Part shown: piece by piece, positions 35,001 to 47,000 of the stretch
Numbering within the stretch: the first letter of the stretch is position 1
Layout: each line of letters begins with the position of its first letter
Program-made: the position numbers and the translations under genes
Source: Trissonchulus latispiculum
Taxonomy: Eukaryota; Nematoda; Enoplea; Enoplida; Ironidae
Direction: 5' to 3'
Length of the DNA stretch: 64,000 bases
Assembly (NCBI GenBank): GCA_030248195.1
Contig: JASAND010004072.1
Location: forward strand, 1-64,000
Notes under the pieces: model-generated
Told to the model about the DNA's origin: nothing
Databases searched by the model: none
Seen by the model: only the letters and a program-made list of their open reading frames with translations

Positions 35001-38000
35001 GTCAAAATTTCGTTTGGCTTTTGTTTTTAAAGCTGGGAGTAGTTGAGTCTTGGCTTAAGCTTGAGCCTTCCGCTGTTTAGTTTTCTGTTTGTTTGATTTG
35101 GTAAATTTGCTTGAGGGAATTGATTGAATATTAATTTTAATATTGTATCGCTGTTTTAGTTGACAAATAAGCTGACGTCCTATCCTTGCATGGTGACAGT
35201 AGAAGAAATGGGCGCTGCTAGACATTTTGTCAAAACTCAGTTTGCCAATATTTCTGAAGATCAGCGCTATCTTTTGCTTCGTCCTACCTTGGAATTAAAT
35301 GCAAAGTAATCTGACTTATTTTGAATAGATAGGTTTTAACCGAATAGACTGCTCTGGGGAGCCGGAGTAAGCCATCCATCAGACAATGAATCTTGTTTTA
35401 TGTCGTGTGCGAAAGAGGGACTTTTATTGGAGACTCTCTTCTGTATTGAATGTTGCCTGTTGTAGTGCCTGTCAAGCCCGCGACCAGGATTTTTAAGGGG
35501 GGGGCTACTAAAATCGACTTGCCCCGACTTTGTCCGATTGGCCTACTTTTTGGCGAAGATGTAGAGCATGGGTGTGGTCAAAAAAATATCGGGTACTGAG
35601 ATCTTATCTGCCTTCCAGCCGTGTGCAGCCGTCGGGCGGTTTATGTGCCCGACCCCCCGTTTTTCACAACTACCAACATAATTAATTAAAAATCTCTGCT
35701 GGATGCAAGACCATAGCTTCAAAGTTGCCATTTGCAAATATGATTTGATACATGTGTAATGAGGCGGCGTGACGTCAGTCCTCTTAAAATATTATGTATG
35801 TGTGATTGAAATTATTTTAGGTTGAAATTATGTTAGAGATATTATTTTTAAGAATGTGTGCAATTTATTTAGAAAATGTGTTGTGAAATTTGTTTGAAAT
35901 TATCATGTGAAATTTATGTGAAAGTTTCTTGCTTGAGTTTTGTGGGCTTATGTGTAAATTACGTATATGTGTGTCAGCCAGCCTAGCCAATAGGTGGCGC
36001 TGTTGAGACGTCTATTTTTGTGAGATGCCTCTCCCAGCATCTAGTCTGTTAAGGGGGTCTCAAAATGGACCAATCAAATCTTTCCACGCTGGCAAAAACT
36101 AGTTCTCCTTTAGACTTTTAAAAATCTATCTAGTCTAGTGTCTCCCTTCAAAGCGTGCGGTCGTGTGTTTTTCTATCTGCGTCCCCTTGTATTCTTTATA
36201 TCTATTGTGCCTTATCCTGCCCCTATTAGCTGTGCTTATTTACTGGTTACTTTATATGTCTAAAGGGTTTACCCCTCTAGACTTCTAGTCGCTCCAGGTT
36301 GACCCTGTTGAGCCAGACTTTTCATATTTATCTTGTCTCTATTTGTTTTTAAATCTATTGTTCTTAGTCTTTTGAAACTTCTCTATAAGTTTAGGTTTCT
36401 TTTACTTGGGTAGTTTTTCTCTAGTTTATTTACTGTAGTACCCCGGGTTAATAGAAATCACTGTGTACCTTGTATTTTTACTCTCTCTTCACTGTTTAGT
36501 TAGGCTACTTTGTACTCTGTAATTTGCTTTCAAAATTTATTGTACGCATTTTCGGGGTTCGCCCCATTATCAAGCATAACTGTTTTCAAGTAAATGTGGT
36601 CTCTTTTTAGACCATTCTAGGGTGTCTTATTTAGTTTAGGTTTTTGTATTAGAATTGTATAATCGGTAAGTAGGGTTTTTCCGAGAATATTTGGGTAGGT
36701 AGATAGAACTTTTTAAGCATGTATTTTTCAGCAAATTTGGGGTAGGTCTTTTACTACTTGAGTCTTTGCTCTTCATCGGCGGTTAAACTCCGTTCGGTAG
36801 GTTTCACTTAGGTATTTTGGCGAGGTTAGTTAGGTCGACTGGAACTACATCTCCTCCAGGTTCGACGTTCTCCTTGTGCACAGTTTCCCACTCGTAAAGT
36901 TTGGTTAGTTCCTACACTTCCAACTTTACATTAGGCTGCCAGTCCACGACCTTAATTTTATTTTTATTCAGCTTTTAGTAATTTTTTCTTAGGTCCTCTT
37001 CTTTTTATAGGTCTTTGTTTTTAACCAATTTTTCTGATCTCATCCAGTTTTTCTAAATTTTTCTCTGCGTTTTACTGCATTTTTACCGGTATTCTCGGAG
37101 CAGTGTAGACGGTACGTATACACTGATAATTAGTTAGACCACGTTACGTGTGCCTAACTGTAATTCATGTCGGTTTTGCATTCTCCTGTGAAATCGTCCA
37201 AGGCCACAGCTAAGCCGGGTGATCCGGCTAGCTCGAGTGACTCGATGGATAAAAGGCCTTTGAATCAGCATGGTTTTGGGCGGCTTACATCAAGCCAGCC
37301 AGCATTGAGCAAGAGTTCCTCTACTCAGTCAGCGTCTAGCCGGGCATCTTCAAGCCAAGAGCTTGACGGTGCAGCATCTAGCAGACCTGTGCTCAGGTCT
37401 GACACGGCTAAAAGTAAAGCCTCTTCAAAACAAGAGGTTGATGAAGACGCTTTGGATCCGGGTGACCCGGATACCCAACATGAGGATGGGACCTCTAATA
37501 ACCCAGGCGAATTTCAGTCCCCAATATCAGAGGAACCCAGTGAAGATGACTGGGATGAACAGGCGACTATTCATGACCAACTAGAATATGTCCGACGCAA
37601 GCTAGCCCGCATCGGAGCTGACCTCCGGCGGCAGGAGACTGGCGCAGATGTACCGGGACGGTCCCTGCCTAGTATGTCGGACATAAAGGATTTACGTGAC
37701 TTTCTAACCCAACTGGAACTGGAATTGTTCCAGCAACGTCCACGACTGGGCTCGGACAGCACAGTTATGCGCCGCCAGCCCGGCATTATGCCATTCTTGC
37801 CATATACTCGCCCTAAATTACAACAGAAGGATAATCCCAGAGCTCCGGGACCTAGTGAACCGGCGGCTCCGGTACAGCGGTTCCGGTCTACGGCACATAT
37901 AGACTTGACTAGGACAAAGTATCCGAAACGAGCAATCAGTAGCCAACGGTCGGGTGGTGACGACCCCGACCCGGAACTTGACCGGAAACCACGGGTACGT

Positions 38001-41000
38001 GGACCGATGGATAACTGGGTGGTCCCGTTGCGGGATCCAGCCCCAGTCCCCGCTCAGCCCCCGGTCCCGCGACGGGATACGGAGGGAATGTTTCGGATAC
38101 GTGATATGACCAACCGGGAATACAGCGTGATTCGTGGGCTTATGACAGCATGGATAGCAGGGCTTCCTATGGAAACATGGGAAGCATTGGAGCGGACATT
38201 CCCGCGGGTATGTATTGAGCTGCTCCGGCTGTGGCCAACTTCTAGAGAGGACCCGAATGCGGGTGAGCCCCCATATCAGATGGGACAGCCCCCGCTGACG
38301 AGGCATCCGAGTCCGGAGCCCGTCTATCGTGGTCGAGGGAACGAACGGAGAGCTCCGCCCATAATCGACCTAGACTTATCTGATGACCAGATGAGGGGAC
38401 CAATCAGGGAATCACCCCGCCGTAGAAGGGAATACTCTCATCAATCTAGAACCTCGTCCCGGGCCTATCAGTCGCCACCGCCGGTACAGCGGATGTCGAG
38501 CCCTCGCCGGTATTCCCGTGAACGGGAATACAGTGCGCCCCGTCGAGAACGGTCGGAACGACCGCAAACTCGCGAGCCCAGAGAGCCATCATCATATGAG
38601 AGTTTCAAGCATCTGGGGGAGTACCTGAAAGGCTTCAAAGGGGTTAGGCCCTTTCAAGGATCGCAGAGTAATATCAAGTTTACCAGCTGGCTCGCAAATT
38701 TTGAAACAACAGTTAAGGTACATGACGTACCCTCTAACATGAAGTATAGAATTTTGTGGACATTGCTAGATGACAAGGTCAAAGAGTCCATGACCCCATG
38801 TCCACCCGACACTTTTGAGGATCTAGTGACTAGAATCCGACAATTGTATGAGCCATTGCCGGTAACAACGGAGCAATATGCGGAGCAGTTCTACAGTCGA
38901 ATGCAGGAACCGCAGGAAAAACCGCACGATTATATGGCAGCGTTACGCTTGCTAGCGGTTCAAGCATTTCCATTTGAACCTGGGTTCGATCGAGAAAAGA
39001 AGGTGGTTGCTCAGTTCAAAAGAGGCTTGAAGTCTGAGTTGCGCTCTAGAATGGCTGCTCCGCTGGCGGACATTCAATTCTGGCCTCATGTCCGAGAGAA
39101 CGACCTAATAACTCGAGCTCTACATATCGTAGAGTCGGTTCAGGTGGAGTTGGACCGGGAACAGGCCGTTACGGTCTTTAGTGCCCAAAGCCAGGGTCCA
39201 CAATGCAATAATGCTCTGCAGGGGAGACCCCAGCAGACCCAGCGGAACCAGCAGAACCAACAACAACAACAACAACAACAACATTTAACCTCCATACTTT
39301 AATTTTATTTAATATCATAAGTGCCACGAGGGTACTTGGGGACTTCTTTGTACCCTTTTTGTTCTTTTTATACATGCTTAAGCATGTTTTGGACTACTTT
39401 GTAGTCCTACCTTTAATTTTAATTACTTATATCTTATCTAAAGATTCCACAAACTTACTCCTAACCCTGCGCGAAACACTGGGATTTACTTACTTTCTAA
39501 ATTCTACTAAATTAACCTACCTTAATAACCCTTTGGGTTCTAAAATTTTGTGGAAGATCTGAAGGGAAGTGAGGTAGTCGAGGCGAGCTTAGGCCCACCC
39601 TCCCACCCAGCCGAAATTTGCGCTTTGTGAGCTGTGCGAGAGGTTACCTCCGTACCTTAGCCTGAAGATGCTCTCATGAAGCTGACATTTTGGTCTTTTC
39701 TTTATTCTCATAGTTTGTTTCTTTTTATGGGTACTTGTCCTCGCCGTGACGGCTGGAGGACCTGGTCTTCTTCCCAATTGCGCACCGTCCCAGTGGCAAT
39801 ACAATGGCAGTTTCCAAGCGCATTTTTCTAGCTGGTCGTCACTAGTCCGCTGACGCCAAGTCAGCCCTAACTTTGTTTCAATATTTAGTCATGTTTAGTT
39901 TGTCTTCTCGCTTTATGCCATTTTATAACCTGTCATGTGCTATAACTTGTATTTTTCGTACGTATGTTATGAGACCCATTTACCAAAAATTCGTCAAAAA
40001 TTTTCTGGGTTTAAATTTTCAACTACTTTTTGGTTATGTTGTCCCTCGCAGGAGCTCGGGCGGTAAGCCCTGGGGAGTTGTAATGAGGCGGCGTGACGTC
40101 AGTCCTCTTAAAATATTATGTATGTGTGATTGAAATTATTTTAGGTTGAAATTATGTTAGAGATATTATTTTTAAGAATGTGTGCAATTTATTTAGAAAA
40201 TGTGTTGTGAAATTTGTTTGAAATTATCATGTGAAATTTATGTGAAAGTTTCTTGCTTGAGTTTTGTGGGCTTATGTGTAAATTACGTATATGTGTGTCA
40301 GCCAGCCTAGCCAATAGGTGGCGCTGTTGAGACGTCTATTTTTGTGAGATGCCTCTCCCAGCATCTAGTCTGTTAAGGGGGTCTCAAAATGGACCAATCA
40401 AATCTTTCCACGCTGGCAAAAACTAGTTCTCCTTTAGACTTTTAAAAATCTATCTAGTCTAGTGTCTCCCTTCAAAGCGTGCGGTCGTGTGTTTTTCTAT
40501 CTGCGTCCCCTTGTATTCTTTATATCTATTGTGCCTTATCCTGCCCCTATTAGCTGTGCTTATTTACTGGTTACTTTATATGTCTAAAGGGTTTACCCCT
40601 CTAGACTTCTAGTCGCTCCAGGTTGACCCTGTTGAGCCAGACTTTTCATATTTATCTTGTCTCTATTTGTTTTTAAATCTATTGTTCTTAGTCTTTTGAA
40701 ACTTCTCTATAAGTTTAGGTTTCTTTTACTTGGGTAGTTTTTCTCTAGTTTATTTACTGTAGTACCCCGGGTTAATAGAAATCACTGTGTACCTTGTATT
40801 TTTACTCTCTCTTCACTGTTTAGTTAGGCTACTTTGTACTCTGTAATTTGCTTTCAAAATTTATTGTACGCATTTTCGGGGTTCGCCCCATTATCAAGCA
40901 TAACTGTTTTCAAGTAAATGTGGTCTCTTTTTAGACCATTCTAGGGTGTCTTATTTAGTTTAGGTTTTTGTATTAGAATTGTATAATCGGTAAGTAGGGT

Positions 41001-44000
41001 TTTTCCGAGAATATTTGGGTAGGTAGATAGAACTTTTTAAGCATGTATTTTTCAGCAAATTTGGGGTAGGTCTTTTACTACTTGAGTCTTTGCTCTTCAT
41101 CGGCGGTTAAACTCCGTTCGGTAGGTTTCACTTAGGTATTTTGGCGAGGTTAGTTAGGTCGACTGGAACTACATCTCCTCCAGGTTCGACGTTCTCCTTG
41201 TGCACAGTTTCCCACTCGTAAAGTTTGGTTAGTTCTTACACTTCCAACTTTACATTAGGCTGCCAGTCCACGACCTTAATTTTATTTTTATTCAGCTTTT
41301 AGTAATTTTTTCTTAGGTCCTCTTCTTTTTATAGGTCTTTGTTTTTAACCAATTTTTCTGATCTCATCCAGTTTTTCTAAATTTTTCTCTGCGTTTTACT
41401 GCATTTTTACCGGTATTCTCGGAGCAGTGTAGACGGTACGTATACACTGATAATTAGTTAGACCACGTTACGTGTGCCTAACTGTAATTCATGTCGGTTT
41501 TGCATTCTCCTGTGAAATCGTCCAAGGCCACAGCTAAGCCGGGTGATCCGGCTAGCTCGAGTGACTCGATGGATAAAAGGCCTTTGAATCAGCATGGTTT
41601 TGGGCGGCTTACATCAAGCCAGCCAGCATTGAGCAAGAGTTCCTCTACTCAGTCAGCGTCTAGCCGGGCATCTTCAAGCCAAGAGCTTGACGGTGCAGCA
41701 TCTAGCAGACCTGTGCTCAGGTCTGACACGGCTAAAAGTAAAGCCTCTTCAAAACAAGAGGTTGATGAAGACGCTTTGGATCCGGGTGACCCGGATACCC
41801 AACATGAGGATGGGACCTCTAATAACCCAGGCGAATTTCAGTCCCCAATATCAGAGGAACCCAGTGAAGATGACTGGGATGAACAGGCGACTATTCATGA
41901 CCAACTGGAATATGTCCGACGCAAGTTAGCCCGCATCGGAGCTGACCTCCGGCGGCAGGAGACTGGCGCAGATGTACCGGGACGGTCCCTGCCTGGTATG
42001 TCGGACATAAAGGATTTACGTGACTTTCTAACCCAACTGGAACTGGAATTGTTCCAGCAACGTCCACGACTGGGCTCGGACAGCACAGTTATGCGCCGCC
42101 AGCCCGGCATTATGCCATTCTTGCCATATACTCGCCCTAAATTACAACAGAAGGATAATCCCAGAGCTCCGGGACCTAGTGAACCGGCGGCTCCGGTACA
42201 GCGGTTCCGGTCTACGGCACATATAGACTTGACTAGGACAAAGTATCCGAAACGAGCAATCAGTAGCCAACGGTCGGGTGGTGACGACCCCGACCCGGAA
42301 CTTGACCGGAAACCACGGGTACGTGGACCGATGGATAACTGGGTGGTCCCGTTGCGGGATCCAGCCCCAGTCCCCGCTCAGCCCCCGGTCCCGCGACGGG
42401 ATACGGAGGGAATGTTTCGGATACGTGATATGACCAACCGGGAATACAGCGTGATTCGTGGGCTTATGACAGCATGGATAGCAGGGCTTCCTATGGAAAC
42501 ATGGGAAGCATTGGAGCGGACATTCCCGCGGGTATGTATTGAGCTGCTCCGGCTGTGGCCAACTTCTAGAGAGGACCCGAATGCGGGTGAGCCCCCATAT
42601 CAGATGGGACAGCCCCCGCTGACGAGGCATCCGAGTCCGGAGCCCGTCTATCGTGGTCGAGGGAACGAACGGAGAGCTCCGCCCATAATCGACCTAGACT
42701 TATCTGATGACCAGATGAGGGGACCAATCAGGGAATCACCCCGCCGTAGAAGGGAATACTCTCATCAATCTAGAACCTCGTCCCGGGCCTATCAGTCGCC
42801 ACCGCCGGTACAGCGGATGTCGAGCCCTCGCCGGTATTCCCGTGAACGGGAATACAGTGCGCCCCGTCGAGAACGGTCGGAACGACCGCAAACTCGCGAG
42901 CCCAGAGAGCCATCATCATATGAGAGTTTCAAGCATCTGGGGGAGTACCTGAAAGGCTTCAAAGGGGTTAGGCCCTTTCAAGGATCGCAGAGTAATATCA
43001 AGTTTACCAGCTGGCTCGCAAATTTTGAAACAACAGTTAAGGTACATGACGTACCCTCTAACATGAAGTATAGAATTTTGTGGACATTGCTAGATGACAA
43101 GGTCAAAGAGTCCATGACCCCATGTCCACCCGACACTTTTGAGGATCTAGTGACTAGAATCCGACAATTGTATGAGCCATTGCCGGTAACAACGGAGCAA
43201 TATGCGGAGCAGTTCTACAGTCGAATGCAGGAACCGCAGGAAAAACCGCACGATTATATGGCAGCGTTACGCTTGCTAGCGGTTCAAGCATTTCCATTTG
43301 AACCTGGGTTCGATCGAGAAAAGAAGGTGGTTGCTCAGTTCAAAAGAGGCTTGAAGTCTGAGTTGCGCTCTAGAATGGCTGCTCCGCTGGCGGACATTCA
43401 ATTCTGGCCTCATGTCCGAGAGAACGACCTAATAACTCGAGCTCTACATATCGTAGAGTCGGTTCAGGTGGAGTTGGACCGGGAACAGGCCGTTACGGTC
43501 TTTAGTGCCCAAAGCCAGGGTCCACAATGCAATAATGCTCTGCAGGGGAGACCCCAGCAGACCCAGCGGAACCAGCAGAACCAACAACAACAACAACAAC
43601 AACAACAACATTTAACCTCCATACTTTAATTTTATTTAATATCATAAGTGCCACGAGGGTACTTGGGGACTTCTTTGTACCCTTTTTGTTCTTTTTATAC
43701 ATGCTTAAGCATGTTTTGGACTACTTTGTAGTCCTACCTTTAATTTTAATTACTTATATCTTATCTAAAGATTCCACAAACTTACTCCTAACCCTGCGCG
43801 AAACACTGGGATTTACTTACTTTCTAAATTCTACTAAATTAACCTACCTTAATAACCCTTTGGGTTCTAAAATTTTGTGGAAGATCTGAAGGGAAGTGAG
43901 GTAGTCGAGGCGAGCTTAGGCCCACCCTCCCACCCAGCCGAAATTTGCGCTTTGTGAGCTGTGCGAGAGGTTACCTCCGTACCTTAGCCTGAAGATGCTC

Positions 44001-47000
44001 TCATGAAGCTGACATTTTGGTCTTTTCTTTATTCTCATAGTTTGTTTCTTTTTATGGGTACTTGTCCTCGCCGTGACGGCTGGAGGACCTGGTCTTCTTC
44101 CCAATTGCGCACCGTCCCAGTGGCAATACAATGGCAGTTTCCAAGCGCATTTTTCTAGCTGGTCGTCACTAGTCCGCTGACGCCAAGTCAGCCCTAACTT
44201 TGTTTCAATATTTAGTCATGTTTAGTTTGTCTTCTCGCTTTATGCCATTTTATAACCTGTCATGTGCTATAACTTGTATTTTTCGTACGTATGTTATGAG
44301 ACCCATTTACCAAAAATTCGTCAAAAATTTTCTGGGTTTAAATTTTCAACTACTTTTTGGTTATGTTGTCCCTCGCAGGAGCTCGGGCGGTAAGCCCTGG
44401 GGAGTTGTAATGAGGCGGCGTGACGTCAGTCCTCTTAAAATATTATGTATGTGTGATTGAAATTATTTTAGGTTGAAATTATGTTAGAGATATTATTTTT
44501 AAGAATGTGTGCAATTTATTTAGAAAATGTGTTGTGAAATTTGTTTGAAATTATCATGTGAAATTTATGTGAAAGTTTCTTGCTTGAGTTTTGTGGGCTT
44601 ATGTGTAAATTACGTATATGTGTGTCAGCCAGCCTAGCCAATAGGTGGCGCTGTTGAGACGTCTATTTTTGTGAGATGCCTCTCCCAGCATCTAGTCTGT
44701 TAAGGGGGTCTCAAAATGGACCAATCAAATCTTTCCACGCTGGCAAAAACTAGTTCTCCTTTAGACTTTTAAAAATCTATCTAGTCTAGTGTCTCCCTTC
44801 AAAGCGTGCGGTCGTGTGTTTTTCTATCTGCGTCCCCTTGTATTCTTTATATCTATTGTGCCTTATCCTGCCCCTATTAGCTGTGCTTATTTACTGGTTA
44901 CTTTATATGTCTAAAGGGTTTACCCCTCTAGACTTCTAGTCGCTCCAGGTTGACCCTGTTGAGCCAGACTTTTCATATTTATCTTGTCTCTATTTGTTTT
45001 TAAATCTATTGTTCTTAGTCTTTTGAAACTTCTCTATAAGTTTAGGTTTCTTTTACTTGGGTAGTTTTTCTCTAGTTTATTTACTGTAGTACCCCGGGTT
45101 AATAGAAATCACTGTGTACCTTGTATTTTTACTCTCTCTTCACTGTTTAGTTAGGCTACTTTGTACTCTGTAATTTGCTTTCAAAATTTATTGTACGCAT
45201 TTTCGGGGTTCGCCCCATTATCAAGCATAATTGTTTTCAAGTAAATGTGGTCTCTTTTTAGACCATTCTAGGGTGTCTTATTTAGTTTAGGTTTTTGTAT
45301 TAGAATTGTATAATCGGTAAGTAGGGTTTTTCCGAGAATATTTGGGTAGGTAGATAGAACTTTTTAAGCATGTATTTTTCAGCAAATTTGGGGTAGGTCT
45401 TTTACTACTTGAGTCTTTGCTCTTCATCGGCGGTTAAACTCCGTTCGGTAGGTTTCACTTAGGTATTTTGGCGAGGTTAGTTAGGTCGACTGGAACTACA
45501 TCTCCTCCAGGTTCGACGTTCTCCTTGTGCACAGTTTCCCACTCGTAAAGTTTGGTTAGTTCCTACACTTCCAACTTTACACATGTGCCCCGATCTGCAG
45601 AAAAATACTAGACGTCTCTATCTTATCTGCATCTCTGGGAATTACTCTTCAAATTTGAAGTTTCGGCCAAAATTTAAAAATTTTTGGCTAACGAAAGGAA
45701 AATTTTATTACTGGTGCGAGCTATGAGGCTGTAATTTGGCATAAAAGGAGGCCCTATAGGAGTACCCATTTGTGCCAAATGGCAAGAAATTTTGCCTCGT
45801 GAAAAAATTTTTATGTCAACTTTAATCTTAAAAAATTGCCAAAATCGCCATTTTCAGTCTGTCGGATCCTGTGTAGGGGCTTTCTGCAGCCATAGAAGTC
45901 GCAAACCTTCACTAATCGAGCTGAAATCGTTTGTGGGTGTGTTTTTGACCACGCTGACTTCAAATATACCAAAAAAATTTAATTTCAAAAAATTTGATTT
46001 TTTCGATTTCTGGGGTGCCATTGCCCAAAAAAGGCGATTTTGGCAATTTTTGAAGATTAAAGTTGACATAAAATTTTTTTCACGCGGCAGAATTTCTTGT
46101 CATTTGGCACAAATGAGTAATCCTATAGGGCTCCATTTATGCCAAATTACAGCCTTATAGCTCGCACCAGTAATAAAATTTTCCTTTCGTTAGCCAAAAA
46201 TTTTTAAATTTTGGCCGAAACTTCTACTTTGAAGAGTAATTCCCAGAGATGCAGATAAGATACAGACGTCTAGTATTTTTTGGCAGACAGGGGCACATGT
46301 GCCAAATCATATTGGCAAATGGCAACTTTGAAGCTATGGTCTTGCATCCAGCAGAGATTTTTAATTAATTACGTTGGTAGTTGTGAAAAACGGGGGGTCG
46401 GGCACGTAAACCCGACGGCTGCACATGGCTGGAAGGCAGATAAGATCTCAGTACCCGATATTTTTTTGACCACACCCATGCTCTATATTTTCGCCAAAAA
46501 GTAAGCCAATCGGACAAAGTCGGGGCAAACCTTTAGTAGCCCCCCCCTTAAGTGGGGGCAACGGTAAATACAACGGGGTTCTGGCTGGAGGCGGAGCCCC
46601 CTCCCTGAACTTGAAGAAGTTTTGCATTTTTACCGAAAAGTCGCACATTGGATGTTTATGTTTAATTCTTTCGAAATATAATTTATCGCGCGAAATTTGT
46701 TAAGAACGGCTGGTTTTGCTGTAAAATTAGCAGAAACTTTTCCCTTTGTCACACTAAAAGGGGTTCTAGACTCCTGAGACCTGCGGTCTTGCTGCCTGTA
46801 GTAGTGTTTCAATTATGTACGGCAATGCCGCTTCACATGGTAGATTGGGGGAAACCGTAAACAGTTGTTCAAAACTGTTCGTACCAGTTTAAACTTTTTT
46901 ATAAAAGGTTTGTTAGCCAACAAAGAGTTCTGTATCCGTTACAAATATGATTAGAACGACAAAACGTTGAGAAATGGCAGGGTGTGTCGGACCGGAAACG

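Larger units (their letters stand above)
35755..45581 (+). mobile_element. Gag-only LTR retrotransposon, tandem LTR-gag-LTR-gag-LTR
   Basis: Three LTRs of 1176 bp each (35755-36930, 40079-41254, 44406-45581) enclose two interiors of 3148 and 3151 bp. LTRs begin TGTAATGAGG and end ACTTTACA. Only the outermost edges carry a 4-bp duplication, CATG (35751-35754 and 45582-45585). The related foldback copy at 54007-55185 preserves the uninterrupted site (GGCACATGTGCCCC). Each interior encodes one 711- or 712-residue Gag-like ORF and about 0.78 kb without ORFs of note. Protease, reverse transcriptase, RNase H and integrase are absent, so the element is non-autonomous. The copies differ at only a handful of sites, so the arrangement is very recent. 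Confidence 0.92.
35493..46551. mobile_element. TTAA-flanked foldback element (copy A), split by the LTR retrotransposon
   Basis: The ends TTAAGGGGGGGGCTACTAAA (35493) and TTTAGTAGCCCCCCCCTTAA (ending 46551) are perfect inverted repeats that include the TTAA target. Removing the retrotransposon leaves about 1.23 kb whose two halves are mirror images. For example, ATTAATTAAAAATCTCTGCTGG at about 35676 is mirrored by CCAGCAGAGATTTTTAATTAAT at about 46348. Copy B lies at 54007-55185. It probably moves by a piggyBac-like transposase supplied elsewhere. Confidence 0.85.

Noticed and set aside
37818..38306. 162-codon ORF on the - strand (and its twin at 42142-42630)
   Set aside because: It is the antisense shadow of the Gag coding frame and is copied with it.
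45792..46160. 122-codon ORF next to the retrotransposon
   Set aside because: It lies in the palindrome of the TTAA foldback, with a mirror ORF on the other strand and a cousin in copy B at 54412.
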